64,000 bases of DNA from Bathynomus jamesi. Lineage: Eukaryota > Arthropoda > Malacostraca > Isopoda > Cirolanidae. A program made the position numbers and the translations under genes. How positions within the stretch are numbered: position 1 is the stretch's first letter; the number at the start of each line of letters is the position of its first letter. The stretch is from NCBI GenBank assembly GCA_023014485.1, contig JAJOZX010008807.1, forward strand, positions 62,001 to 126,000, read 5' to 3'. Positions 9,871 through 21,394 of the stretch are shown one piece after another. The notes below the pieces were generated by a model that was given only the letters and a program-made list of their open reading frames with translations, was not told the origin of the DNA and ran no database searches.

Positions 9871-9895
9871 TGTCGGTTATATATATATCTATAAG

Positions 9896-9959
9896 CAGGA
9901 ACCACAGGGACAAGGAAAATAAAACACGAAGTCATTCCTTTTCCCTGTGGTTCCTTGCT
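9896..9959. repeat. short inverted repeat, possible PLE end pair
   Basis: AGGAACCACAGGGACAAGGA faces TTCCTTTTCCCTGTGGTTCCT, around AATAAAACACGAAGTCA. The text resembles the outer part of PLE ends here, but no hammerhead core is present. Confidence 0.4.
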
Positions 9960-10025
9960 TATTAAAAAGATCGCGTGCTGTTTGTGAATTGTTTGCATAT
10001 ATATATTATATATATATATATACAT

Positions 10026-10526
10026 TAGTGGTGGACCGGATGTCAGTTTTTCAACATCTGCGGATGCGGATCTTTAATTTCAATATCCGCGGATGCGGAT
10101 GCGGATATTTAGTTAATCTATCAATATAATATAGAATTATGAATATATGACATAATTTTTCAAATTTCGTGATATTACTATTATGGGAGGCAATGCATAA
10201 GAATTAAAATTAATATTAATGTTTTCATTATGATAAAAATAATAACTTTCTCAAGAGTTTCAGCCACAGAAAATTCAATGAAACAAGTTTCATTCAATTT
10301 TCTGTGCTACCAGCCATTTAGATTTTGAGGTTTATATATTTGTTTGTTCATTAATAATAATTAATACTTTACATGAAATGTGCATGACTGGGCCTTATAA
10401 GCTACTTTATAAGCTAATTTAATTGTAAATTGCATAATTTATTAGAGGTAATATCCGCATAACATCCGCAGTTAGAAGTGCGGATGCGGATGCGGATGTT
10501 AAAAATTATGCGGATATCCGGTCCAC

Positions 10527-10531
<5 letters not shown>
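10026..10531. mobile_element. hAT MITE with GCGGAT subterminal repeats, 506 bp
   Basis: Ends TAGTGGTGGACCGG and CCGGTCCACCAATA. Next to each end are several GCGGAT units (ATCCGCGGATGCGGATGCGG on the left, GTGCGGATGCGGATGCGGAT on the right). The middle has no coding sequence but holds GAGTTTCAGCCACAGAAAAT, part of an internal palindrome. A near copy in the opposite orientation is at 47511-47994. It is linked to hAT by the longer relative at 26161-27470. Confidence 0.8.
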
Positions 10532-10567
<36 letters not shown>

Positions 10568-10711
10568 AGTTAGGCATTTTATGATGGAACCAATATAGGA
10601 TTTATTTTGTTTTTCTCTGGGCCAAAAGATGGTATTAAATAAAAAAATATTAGATTTCAGGAAATCTTCACACGTATATATATATATATATATATATACA
10701 CCTCGTCCCCT

Positions 10712-10989
10712 TGGCGCCTAGGTGATGTAACAGTTAGCATCGCTGACTACGAATCCACCGACCCAGGGTTCGATTCGATTCCTGGCGACGGCATGTGGCG
10801 CGCAGCTAACCCATATATTCATCCTTCCATACAATAAAATTGGTTGGTACATAAATGGTACCCTTGGTAGCCTAGTGGTTAAGGCGCTGCGCTGCTGATC
10901 GGAAGGTCGTGAGATCGAGTTGTAGATCCAAGGTGGAGCAACTTGCTTGACCTTCGTTAGAATGAACAATTTGGACGGAAGCAAACCAA

Positions 10990-10993
<4 letters not shown>
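10712..10993 (+). mobile_element. dimeric tRNA-derived SINE, family B
   Basis: The first tRNA-like module (GTTAGCATCGCTGACTACGA, B box GGGTTCGATTC) is followed by a linker, then the second module (GTAGCCTAGTGGTTAAGGCG) and the tail CTTGACCTTCGTTAGAATGA...GGACGGAAGCAAACCAAGG. It ends in a TA array. No coding capacity. Confidence 0.8.
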
Positions 10994-11032
<39 letters not shown>

Positions 11033-11035
<3 letters not shown>

Positions 11036-11331
11036 TCTCGGTGGTGTAGTGGTTAGCGTCGCTGACTACGAATCCATCAGCCCCGGGATCGAAACCCGGT
11101 GACGGCAGGCGGCGCTCAGCAAATCCCAACTGTTTATCCTTCCACACATAAATAAAGTGGTTGTAGATAAATGGGTACCCTGGGTTAACCTAGTGGTTAA
11201 GACGCTGGGCTGCTGGTGGAGAGTGGTTCGGATTCCACGTTAAACTGTAGGTCTAAGATGGAGTGATAAGCTTGACCTTCGTCAGAATGAACAATTCGGG
11301 CGGAAGAAAACCAAAGGTTACCAAAGGTATA
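11033..11331 (+). mobile_element. dimeric tRNA-derived SINE, family B
   Basis: GCGTCTCGGTGGTGTAGTGG (A box) and GGGATCGAAACCC (B box) form module one. Module two is GTTAACCTAGTGGTTAAGAC with TTCGGATTCCACG. The tail is AAGCTTGACCTTCGTCAGAA to CGGGCGGAAG. Tandem with the copy at 10712, separated by a TA array. Confidence 0.85.
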
Positions 11332-11410
11332 TGAAAATTATTTCACGAAAGTAACACGTGAATAAAATTTATGATGAAAATAACCACGAAGGAAAAAGGA
11401 AACACAGAAT

Positions 11411-11451
11411 GATGTTCAAGCGCTTTCATCTAATGACAGCCTCAGGAACAC
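11411..11451 (-). ncRNA. hammerhead-like ribozyme motif in PLE end
   Basis: Minus strand: GTGTTC, CTGAGGC (last core base changed), TGTC-ATTA-GAT, GAAA, GCGCTT, GAACATC. Stem I is fully paired (GTGTTC with GAACAT, the last pair G-U). The stem II and core changes suggest decay. Confidence 0.5.
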
Positions 11452-11536
11452 TGAAATAAATAAGAAGTCCGAGACTATATATAGGTCACAAGAAAATAAA
11501 AATTGTAGGAGGAGCATACAAATTTATAAGGAAAAG

Positions 11537-13035
11537 CTACCAGAGTTTTAGCACTTTGCACCTCTTGTCTAAATCCTTTCTGAACGAATTCAAAACAACA
11601 GGATCAAGCGAAAAAAGGCCCTGGCTAATGTTGAAATTATTTGTAAGTTGAATAATGGCAGACTCAAGAATATTTCTATTAACAATGTTGCTTGAGTGAA
11701 ACAAAATTGAAGCATTATTCCAATCAATACAGTAGGATAACTCTGACAAATGGACGAAAAGGGCACTGGACGACTGTCCCGTTCTAACGAAATATTGATG
11801 CTGTTTTACACGCTTTTGCAAATCCTTTCCCGTCTGTCCATTGTAAAAGGAATCACATTGTTTACAACCAATTTTATAGATAATGCCTGAATTATTGGCA
11901 GGACTATTCTTTACAATGATATTTTTCACAATATTGTCATATGAAAATACTACATTAATATTCAAAAGTTTAAGTACATTAGCAATGTCTAAAAAGCCTG
12001 GGAAAAATGGAAGTACTAAAATATTCTTTGACAAAATGCGAGGGTTATTATTCATACGATAGAAAGTTCGTTTTTGCCTGTTAAGACAAGAATCCCAAAA
12101 AGCAGGTGGGTAACGCAAATCACTTCCAATACTGTTGATATTTTCTAATTCGGCATCCATGTATTCCGGACTGGCAATCCTAAGAGCGCGGAGAAACAGT
12201 GAAGAAAATATGGCTTTCTTGATGGGGGTGTCATGTCCGAAGTAAAATTGTGCATAGGACAAATTGTTCGTTTTTTCTGATAAATACTAAACTTAAAACC
12301 TGGGCTTTCCCTATGTACACGCAAGTCGAAAAACGGGGTTGATTTGTTTTGTTCCACTTCTAAAGTAAATTTAATGGAGGGGACTTGATTATTTAACTGA
12401 ACGAGGAAGTCATCCAGGTCACGCTTCATGGGCCAGATACACAAAATATCGTCGACGTACCGCAACCATGGGATGCTAACCCCCAGGATTCTCGGAATGT
12501 AAGTTATTTCGATAAACTCCATATAAATATTGGAGAGGAGGAGCGACAAGGATTACCCATGACCATCCCAAAAACCTGTTGATAATATTCGCTATTGAAA
12601 GTGAATTTACAGTCTTTGATGGAAAGTTTAATGAGTTCCAAAATGATGTGTGGAGGTAGTGGCAGGTTATACTTATGTAATTCTCGGGAGAGAAAGTCAA
12701 GTATATTGTCAATCGGCACTTTTGTAAACAATGGACAAACGTCAAAACTGATCAGTCTATCGTTAGTTTCAGAGCGTATATTATTCAGTTTTCAGTAAGG
12801 TCCATAGAATTTTTTACATGTGAATCAGAGATAGCTCCGAGAATGGGGGACAAGACTTTGACAAGCCATTTGGAGAGTTTATAGGTAATAGAACCCACAG
12901 AGCTAATAATAGGGCGCATCGGGTTGCCAGGTTTGTGGGTTTTAATAAGACCGTAAAGGTAGGGAAGAAAAGGTGCAGTGGACGTGAAAAGCGGAATTAA
13001 GTCCTTATGATTTTTGAGAATACGTTTCTCAAACG
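11537..13035 (-). pseudogene. Penelope-like reverse transcriptase with GIY-YIG endonuclease, frameshifted
   Basis: In order on the minus strand: LPYLYGLIKTHKPGNPMRPI and SITYKLSKWLVKVL (fingers), SFDVCPLFTKVPIDNIL (motif A Asp), a GMVMGNP motif, RYVDDILCIWPMKRDLDDF (YVDD at 12448-12459), FRKIFSSLFLRAL-type connector (KKAIFSSLFLRALRIASPEY), then GIIYKIGCKQCDSFYNGQTG with KDLQKRVKQH, a CxxC plus GIY-YIG nuclease (GIY is read as GII-Y, YIG as YNG). It ends LKLW-stop near 11537. At least two frameshifts and an internal stop (near 12788) break it. The enzyme primes reverse transcription at DNA nicks or chromosome ends. Length and order fit an EN+ PLE lacking its N-terminus. Confidence 0.85.
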
Positions 13036-13044
13036 TTTGTCCGG

Positions 13045-14405
13045 GCCTGCAGCTGAGTGGGACTCCATTTGTCCTATAGTTTTCACTATATCTTTTGCAG
13101 TAAATTAAAAATCAGTTATACATTCTCTATTTAATTCCTCTTCACAAAAGATATTTCTGTCAGGTACTGCTTTCTCTCTATTTGGGGTACTGAAAGGTGA
13201 TTCATAATTAGCTCTCAATATTTCAGATATTTCTTGTAGATCATCGGTTAGCTGATTATTTTCTTTCCTTAAGGATGGGATAGTGATCCGCGTTTCTGTT
13301 TTCCTTTTAGCGAAGCTATAGAAGTATTTTGGGTTATCTTTTATTGGTTTCACTTCATTGTCCTGTTTTCTCTCTGAATGACCTTTAATTAGGGCTTGTA
13401 TTTCCCCGTCTATATTTCCAATTTTACTTGTATCACGTTTGTGGTATTGTCTGTGCAATTAATTAACTTCGTGACTACTCTCTTTCTCTTACGAATAATG
13501 TTCGCTTTCACATCTCGAAACAGTTCCTCTTTTCCTTTGCCTGTACTTTCGGAACATATTTTTCTAAGATTTGCAGTGTCTTCTTTTCCAAGGTTATTAG
13601 CATTTCTTCGGTTTTTTTATCCTCTAAGACTGTTTTCCACTCTATTTGTGTCATATGGGATCTGAGTTCTTCCCAATTTATAGTCTCAGAGTTTAGATTA
13701 AAAACCTCAAATTTGCTTCTTTCTTCAATATGAGTATTTTCATTTAGCGCTCTGGGCATATTAGTTGATACCTCGATAATGTTGTGGTCTGAGATATTTG
13801 TTAGTGTCATCTGTTATCTCCTGTGTTAACATAAATTCATTTGTTTCGTCAACATTTTTGCCTGCTTCTAGTCTTCTCTTGTGCCCCTTTGTCCTGGTGT
13901 ATATACACATTTCTTCCCATTCTTTTGTATTTTATAAATTGGAAATTAAAATTACTTCAGAGTATTATATTTAGGGATGGAGATTTAAGGGCTTTATTAA
14001 GTTTCTGATGTCGGCAATGGTTTCAGAGAATTTTTCATATGGAATGTTCGGAGGTCTATAACTGACTATTAGTATAACGTTGAGTTTTTCAATTTTTACT
14101 GCTAAGACCTCCGCGTAGCTGTTTGATTTACTTATTATTGTTTCTGTCATATGGATCTCACGCACAACCACCTTTTCGTCTTTCTGTTCTATCGGCTCGT
14201 AGTTTGTTGTAATCATAAATTTTTATTTCTTTTTTATCTCTGCACTGTTCGCAGTTTTCACAATCTCTTTGACAGTCTTTAAGATCTGTTTCTGTGAGGC
14301 AAGCGATGGCAGTCCTAGTTTCTTCCATCTTTGCAAGATGATAGAACGTATGAAACTTTGTTTATCGTGTGGTTCGGTCTTAGCCCTTGGATATTCCAAA
14401 TTCAA
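13045..14405 (-). pseudogene. LINE ORF2 remnant: endonuclease and start of reverse transcriptase
   Basis: Pieces in order: MNLEYPRAKTEPHDKQSF (14405), KIEKLNVILIVSYRPPN (AP-endonuclease SYRPPN box, about 14040-14100), LTNISDHNIIEVS (the SDH catalytic His box, about 13780-13810), IKDNPKYFYSFAKRKTETR and DDLQEISEILRANYESPF (the linker that precedes the polymerase), then KTIGQMESHSAAGPD (first polymerase motif, about 13040-13080). Several frameshifts or gaps lie between them. Each motif is in CR1/Jockey-group order. It is not functional. Confidence 0.75.
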
Positions 14406-15521
14406 TTTCCTTCAGTGTCGCGTGTTTTGTATTCCCACATGGTCCTCCAAGAAAGCTCCGTTTCCAGTTACCTATTCTGGTAGTTTCTTGCTTGCTAACA
14501 GATCGGCTCGAAGATTTCAGCTGTGTCGAGTGTATGTGCTGAGTGAGGCTTAGTAGCCTTATTGCGCCTACGATGTCGAGAAAATTTGCTCCGTGGTTCG
14601 TATTCATAGGTTTCTTGCCGTTTTTTCTATTGTCCCTTGAGTTTGTTGGGAGGTGATGATAGTAGCATTTCTTACCATATGTACAAATGTCCTGCCTTGC
14701 ATAGTACAGCACTTACAAATAGCGGGATGATAAAATTTGCGGCTGTCGCCAATTTTACAGTGACCGTTATTATAAGAGAAATTGTACATGGTGGGGTCCC
14801 ATATATACACTTTGTCCCTCCTTATATCTGCAAAAGACCTTTGCATAGTATATGCATACAGTTCTTTCCACATTATCGCTCGGGGCCTTTGTTTTTGTCG
14901 TTCGTTTTCTTTCCTTTTTCGGAGATAACCTCAATCTATTATTGTGATTTCCCACTGATATTTCGCTATTTACTCTATTCACCTCTATTCAATTCTCCGA
15001 CTGATCTACGTGTGTTTCTTTTAGTGCTTTTGTTACAATAATTTTTCGCCCTCTTTGTGTGTCGGTATTCCGACATGTGACATGTTTGTATCTGCCTCAC
15101 TTTTCTTCGTCCCCTTTCCTGTTTCTTTCTGCTTATCATTTATATTCTCTTCTTTCGCTGTTTCTACAATATCTCTTTGTTTTATGTTTCTACGGTATCT
15201 CTTTGTTTTATAAACTGTAAACGAATTTATTTCCATTATACATTTTTCACAGAAGTATTTTACTCCATTTAGTTGTTCGGCGCCTACTATAAGAGTGATG
15301 TCTTCATTTTTCCAATTCAGGCAGTTAAAATCAAAGAGAAATTGACAAAGATCACATCTAATTGCCCTCGATTCATCGGTTGCATTGTTGCAAACCTTGC
15401 AAAACTGGAGAAATATAGGATTATATAAAGCTTGGTGAGCGGAGTTCTGACTATAGTGGTGAGGGTGAGGGAGAGTGGTCTCCGTTTCTCCGGGGGCTGG
15501 GGAATGTCTCGCGTTTTGCAT
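14380..15521 (-). pseudogene. LINE ORF1 with PHD-like and CCCH-type zinc motifs
   Basis: ATG at 15521 opens 162 codons: CKVCNNATDESRAIRCDLC with FNCLNWKNE and YFCEKC near residues 41-100 form a PHD/RING-like Cys pattern, then a Lys-rich region. After a frameshift the 14380-14873 region has CTYGKKCYYHH and SFLGGPCGNTKHATLKEIEF. PHD-bearing ORF1 proteins occur in CR1-group LINEs, where they bind RNA. The product is disrupted; function is from family knowledge. Confidence 0.65.
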
Positions 15522-15560
15522 GTCCAGTGATTGGTGCTCGTGAGAGCGGCCGCGGAGGAT

Positions 15561-16192
15561 ATCAGGGGATGGCTATAGGAATTTTAGGGAAAAACAAAGT
15601 GCCTTGTTTCAGTCGTATGGATGGGCACCTAAATTTTTTTTTCGGATGGGACTAATCGAATAAAAATAATTTGCTTTTTTTTACTTCTTATGGTATATTT
15701 CAGACCTTCACCACTTAAGTAAATATCACTTTATGTGCACTAGATATTCACACAGGTATGGCACTTATCAAAGATAATTTACTGCTAGATTTTCACTATT
15801 AATTAGCTTTACTACGGAATTCGATCGAAACACGTTACTGCTACATAGGGCAGAAGTCATCCTACACAGAGCAGAAGGGTTATTTCAACATATACATATA
15901 TATATAACAGCTTGAACCCATGCAAGTAGTTAGATCGTAACTACATCAAAGTCAGAATTACTGTAAACACTCGCACATATGACTCTCAGCCCAAATGGAA
16001 AGCAGCTTTTTTCCTTTTGGCAATTTAAGGGCTTTAAAAGCCAATTTCGGTGTTCTATTGGTTCCAGATCTTGGCATTTTATTAGTTTTTTTATTAGCCA
16101 ATCATAGACAATTATCTGTGGTATGGTTAATGGCAAAAAAGAATTCTTTTATGCTGTATTGGGGATTATTCATTTTGTTCGCTGAATCCATT

Positions 16193-16194
<2 letters not shown>
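15561..16194. other. non-coding stretch
   Basis: No recognised motif. Open frames near 15930-16136 lack a family signature. Confidence 0.45.

Positions 16195-16227
<33 letters not shown>
16195..16227. repeat. (CA)n microsatellite
   Basis: About 16 CA units. Confidence 0.95.
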
Positions 16228-16231
<4 letters not shown>

Positions 16232-17445
16232 TTCACCGTTGGAGTTGTAAGAACAATCAGGGAGCGCTGACCGAATGTTGGGTCATCTGGATCAGTACTT
16301 CCTTTCTTCAGTCAGTTCCAGTGCGAGAGACTGTGATGTATATTTCATTTTTAATATTCAGCTTAGCCGTCTGTGCGTTAATCTCGGCATTCAGTGATGA
16401 AATGGCGCGGCGATTAAATGATGATTCTTCTATTTAATAAATCAATAAAATAATCCCTAAAAATATGCATGGAGTAGATTAGATTAAGTTGTGTAGCGTT
16501 TCATTTTACACAAAGTAAGTGTAAAAGCGGTGTAAAAGAACTCTGAAGCTGTTCTTATCATTATACTTTTTCCTACTTTTCTATAGATTTTCTTTCACTA
16601 CTCTTTCTTTTGTCAGCAGTGTCTGGCAGAAGAAAAAGTTCCTTATTTATTATATACTCACTATTAGTAATTCTGCTCAAAAATTTTACATTCATAAGTG
16701 CAAGCATGGTAGGAGAATTTTTGCTTCTTTGTTATTTTCAGTCTCTCTATGTCTCTTTGTCAATCTCTCTTTGTCTCTCTGTTAATCTCTCTTTCTTTCT
16801 CTCTCTCTCTCAATTTCTCTTTGTCTCTCTCTTTCTCAATCTCTATTCCTATCTCTCCGAGCTTCTTTCCTTCTCGCTGTGTGAATGGGCAATAGGACTG
16901 GCGATCCCCAACCTTGCGATGGGAGCTTGCTTTTCCACCAAAATGAAAACTGATCTGGTTGGGGCCAAGCATTCTTCCTTCCTTCATAGGTCGAATTCTT
17001 TGATAACACACGCCTCGACAGGAATGTCGATCCAAAAGTGAAACCATTTTCATTCGGATCGACAAAATGTCGACGATTGAATCTCAGCATTTTCAGTCTG
17101 TGACGTGTCTTGTTGATGTATTTGTTTTTGTAAGCAATGATACATAATACCTATTTAGCATAAATAATAATTTATTACAAATATGTTTGTTCATTTAGCT
17201 TCTTGAACTTACTTTACATCCAAACTACAAGAAAATTTTTGTTACATCACTCTTTACATCTCGAATTGACTGTGACTAATTATTATTAAAAAAGGTTTAC
17301 ACAACCTAACCTAATCTAACCTAACCCACTTAATCAAATTTAATTTAAACTCACCCCAACCGGGTATTAATAATGTACTTAACTGGATGTTACGAGTAAC
17401 ATCCAGTAACATCCATAGTAATAATATCAAAACCAGTAGTTTGAC
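16228..17445. other. non-coding stretch with CT-rich tract
   Basis: A degenerate CTCTTT tract at about 16740-16855 generates Ser/Leu-rich open frames that are not genes. CCTAACCTAA strings occur near 17305-17330. Nothing else recognised. Confidence 0.45.
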
Positions 17446-17447
17446 TA

Positions 17448-17488
<41 letters not shown>

Positions 17489-17501
17489 CATTATTATTAT
17501 T
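17446..17501. repeat. (TTA)n microsatellite
   Basis: About 18 units with one interruption. Its translation (poly-Tyr or poly-Ile) is not a gene. Confidence 0.95.
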
Positions 17502-17510
17502 ATATGTGTT

Positions 17511-17580
17511 ACACACAGACCGTGCATGGAACAAGGAACTCTTCTAGGAAAGTTAAATTCACTATTGTCCAAATAAGTAA
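17511..17580 (+). repeat. 70 bp dispersed repeat, copy 1
   Basis: ACACACAGACCGTGCATGGA through GTCCAAATAAGTAA recurs at 35551-35620 with the same length and few changes. Its class is unknown. Confidence 0.75.
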
Positions 17581-18412
17581 TGGTAAATGACAAATACTAT
17601 AGTTTTTCTTTTCGTGATGGAAGCCCAACGTGAGCAACGGGTCACTAGCAAAGAGGCCCCAAAATATAGCTTTCCTCACTAGCTATCTGCTAAGCAGATA
17701 GCTGGTGTTATAATTGGTAGAAGAATTGAATTCCCGAATGAAGATTAACAAAAGGGAATTTAATTGATATTTACTACGATAGATGGCGCCACACGATCAG
17801 ATATTTTTTTTCAAATGTTATTATCAGTTGAGAAGTCTTAAAAGTGAAAACGCTAGTTAATTAATCTAGTTAGTTAATCCTTCGTAATTGTTTTTAACAT
17901 GGTTTTTCTTCACCAAATTGATGAAATTTATATATTCAGTGTGATTAACTGTATAATATGCTTGCTAATAAAACATTTTCATCAATTTGGCTTTTTTTTT
18001 TTAATTAATTATTCACACTTTGGGTACATACACAATATTTGACAGAAATTTTACTGATCTAACTATGAATCGATAGCGGGGTTTTCCGGTCCTTTTTAAT
18101 CTAACTTAAATTAACTCTAATTAACTTAATCTAACTGACAACAGTGTTTTATTTGGATCTACATTCTAAAGTATTCACTCAGAAGAACATATTATCGCGT
18201 AAAGTGTTCGTTTTCCAAACTTTGAGCCAATGGCGTTTCTTTGATTCTTCCCTCTTTCTCTTCTGTTTTTTGTCTTCTTCTATTCCTTTACTCGCTCTCA
18301 TCTTTCCTCTGGAATCTATTATCACCAACAATTTTCCAATTTGGAAGACATACGGAAAAATTTTGGTTCACTGAGGTCGGACAATCTTTGAAAATCCCTG
18401 TCTTCATTTTCT
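17581..18412. other. non-coding stretch with a small perfect hairpin
   Basis: AGCTATCTGCTAAGCAGATAGCT at 17681-17703 is an 11 bp-arm palindrome. No other feature seen. Confidence 0.45.
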
Positions 18413-18600
18413 AAAAATTAAATTAAAAAAATTAAATTTCAAAAATTAAATTTTAAAAATTAAATTTAAAAAAATTAAATTTTAAAAATTAAATTTCCAA
18501 AAATTAAATTTAAAAAATTAAATTTCAAAAAATTAAATTTCCAAAATTAAATTTAAAAAATTAAATTTAAAAAATTAAATTTAAAAAATTAAATTTAAGG
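18413..18600. repeat. AT-only minisatellite, AAATTAAATTT units
   Basis: About 13-15 bp units of AAATTAAATTT plus A-rich spacers, about 13 copies, ending in AAGGAAATAAG. Confidence 0.85.
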
Positions 18601-19028
18601 AAATAAGTTTATTTTTATACGACTTCAGATATCCATGAACCTTTCTTGACAAAGCAAATGGTTAGATTGCATTCTTGGAAGAAGCTGCATAATGTCACCT
18701 AATAACTCCCATAAACGTACGAAACCTTTAAAAGAAATAAATACTTTTTCAATTTTCCCTTTTACTCCATACCTCACCATCTCATGACCTCACAATCTCA
18801 GGACCTTATACTCCATGACCTCAGACATTAAGGCCATTCAACAAGAGAATCTTTATTTCTCAAATACCTCACCAACAAAGCAAATATTTCTTAATTCGAA
18901 TTCTTGCCAACTTAATTTGCTAAAAATTCGACTTGTGAAGAAAAGGATTTCTTCAGCTTCAATTTTCCATTCTACCCACACTCACTTGACGTAATATGAG
19001 TATAAAATGTATTTCACAGTGGGTTACC

Positions 19029-19091
<63 letters not shown>

Positions 19092-19384
19092 AATGCATAT
19101 TTCCAAATATTTAAAACGATGCATTTTACATTAACAAACCCATTGACGTAATAATTATGATTTTTTAATGACTTCTAAAATTTTATCTCTCAACTAATGC
19201 TCAATTTGGCAAAATAACAAACTTGCAATTGAAAATCAACCGCTAATATTGCTTTATTTGTATTATGGATGAAAATAAAAATAAAAATTATGTCTATCAG
19301 ATGAATTAAACTCATTTCAGATCAATACAAAACACTCCATTGATGTACGTATGTAATTATACAAAAAATATGTTTAAAATTTAT
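18601..19384. other. non-coding stretch with (GA)n at 19031-19089
   Basis: Only the GA microsatellite is recognisable. Confidence 0.5.
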
Positions 19385-19443
19385 TATACAGGGTGCCCAT
19401 AATTATTTTACAAATTCAGTTCAATTTAATTTGTAAAGGTAAC
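19385..19443. mobile_element. mini-MITE relic
   Basis: TATACAGGGTGCCCATAATT then ACAAATTCAGTT..AATTTGTAAAGGTAA matches the 72 bp element at 2968-3039 but lacks the right outer end. Confidence 0.55.
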
Positions 19444-19797
19444 CTAACTGACCTAACTATAGATTCCAGTCCATTCGTATTCGGATAATTTTGCATACCA
19501 GTTTATTCAGCACGCCACTCTGCTGGTCTCACATGTGTCATGAATCCCTAAGCAAATAGTTTATTTACCTGAGACACAGTGAAGTATGATATTCTCTGAT
19601 GGAATGAGAGGACCCAAGTATATTTTAGGATATTTCATTGGGTGTATACGTATATACGAGAGGACCCTATTTTAATTAATGTTTAATTTAATTAATTATG
19701 ATTGTAATTGTACTGTAATTATATTAATATTGTAGTAAATGTATCGGGGTAAAATTTGAATGTAATATTTAACATTCCTTTACGGAGGTGGATTGGT

Positions 19798-19890
19798 TTG
19801 GTTTGGTTTGGCTTCCGCCCGAATTGTTTATTCTGACGAAGGTCTTCTGACGAAGGTCAAGCTCGTCACTCCACCTTTGATTGTTATTAC
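19798..19890 (-). mobile_element. SINE family B, 3' tail fragment
   Basis: The minus strand ends with GACCTTCGTCAGA...CAATTCGGGCGGAAGCCAAACC. A short internal duplication (TCTGACGAAGGTC twice) is present. Confidence 0.75.
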
Positions 19891-20916
19891 ATTATTATTT
19901 CAGTAATGAATCAAAAGTACTGTATATAAATTTCATAACTGTACGCATATAATTGAGTGTAATGTATTTTAGTAATTATTGTCTCACGTATTTGACAGTT
20001 CTTATAAAGATGTAATACTTAAAATTTTATGTCTTTAATGGGAACAAATTGTACTTCTAATCTCCTTGTACTGTCTTTCGAACGATATAAAAGTTACATT
20101 TTAATGTCTTTATATTTAAATTTTAAGTCTAATGACAGTGAAAATTACCTCTTTTTTTTAACTAAAACAAAAAATAAAACAGGTTTTTCACTGAATCATA
20201 AAATTCAACAAAAATACACGTAAATTCTGTATGAGAAAATTATTTTCAACTTTCCCAAATTTTTGCTAAACCATTTTAAAACTTGTACGTTGTTGATTTT
20301 AGACTATACGTATTCCCATTCGGGACAAAAATGCAGCGAATATTCATCATAATAATAATACCGGTTTATATACAGAATGAGTGACGTAATCATTATTAAG
20401 AATGACGGTTAGAAAAGAGTATAAATTATAAAACATTCGCTTCTTATGTAAGTAGTATAGTATATACATAATTTAAAAGCTTACTTCCCTGTTGGACCAA
20501 ATTTAATATATATGCCCCATTCGGTGTTAGCTTGATAAGAATTCCAGAACAGAATTCATGAAGTCTGTTATCTTAGATAACGGTCGTATTTCCTAATTTC
20601 TATAACGATCTCGTGATAGATCATTTTTGGAGGCGTTTTACAAAGCAAAATTAGATTGGATACGCAGTTCGTTGTACTCTGAGAAATTTAATGCCTTACC
20701 CAACTGGTATTAGCAAAATTAGGTTGCCATTACTACAGACTATTAGACTATGTTTGCAACGTAGCGGAATGATCAGTATTAAATTTTAGACATAATTTTA
20801 AATTTAATTTTGAAGTGATGTAAAGAACTACAATATGCAGTGAAAATGCTCTCAGTGATGTAATACAGTTGGTTTATTCACTCTCAAGGTAATCTTATTA
20901 TGTACTAAAACAGTTT

Positions 20917-20921
<5 letters not shown>
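19891..20921. other. AT-rich non-coding stretch
   Basis: The 64-codon frame at 20029-20223 shows no family motif. No repeats recognised. Confidence 0.45.
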
Positions 20922-20977
<56 letters not shown>

Positions 20978-20987
20978 ATATATATAT

Positions 20988-21320
20988 AAACAGTTAAAGT
21001 ACTTATATAAATCCTAAAAATAGTACGAAAAAATATATACAAATTTTTCCTCTTTTTTCACCGAGTCGTTGTTACATAGTTGAGTGGATAACGTCTTGTA
21101 TGGCAAAGTTACAGTATATTTCAAAAGTACCTGCTTTTATGAAAAATTTTAAGATGCTTTCAGAATTATACTGATGTGTGTGTATATATATAATGAAATT
21201 GTTGATTAGAATGTCAAGAAAACAACAAAGCAAAACCATAAATATCTACTATTTTTAACTTCGTTATCAACAAATACATCGTGTGTGTGTTTTTTTTTTG
21301 TTTTTTGTTAGCCCTCGATA
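20988..21320 (+). repeat. direct duplication, copy 1
   Basis: AACAGTTAAAGTACTTATAT through GTTAGCCCTCG recurs at 21393-21726 nearly base for base. TA arrays lie before each copy (20922-20987 and 21320-21392). Either a recent tandem duplication or an assembly artefact caused by the TA arrays. Confidence 0.9.
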
Positions 21321-21327
21321 TATATAT

Positions 21328-21392
<65 letters not shown>

Positions 21393-21394
<2 letters not shown>

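Larger units (their letters stand above)
11360..13038 (-). mobile_element. Penelope-like element, best copy
   Basis: The minus-strand element has its 3' end at 11360-11535, holding the hammerhead-like motif and the CCACGAAGGAAAAAGG string, then the coding region up to about 13035. There it meets LINE sequence directly at 13039. No 5' untranslated part or second terminal copy is visible, so it is 5' truncated or its 5' end lies at the junction. Confidence 0.85.
13039..15560 (-). mobile_element. CR1-like LINE, 5' part, cut by the PLE
   Basis: The minus strand carries an ORF1 with zinc-binding motifs followed by ORF2 endonuclease remnants and the start of the reverse transcriptase (QMESHSAAGPD), which stops exactly where PLE sequence begins. 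The missing palm, thumb and 3' UTR resemble the separate fragment at 8950-9870 in the same orientation. Confidence 0.75.

Noticed and set aside
16610..17090. Overlapping open frames of 84-143 codons on both strands
   Set aside because: Ser/Leu or Arg/Glu bias comes from a CT-rich tract; no domain recognised and both strands are equally open.
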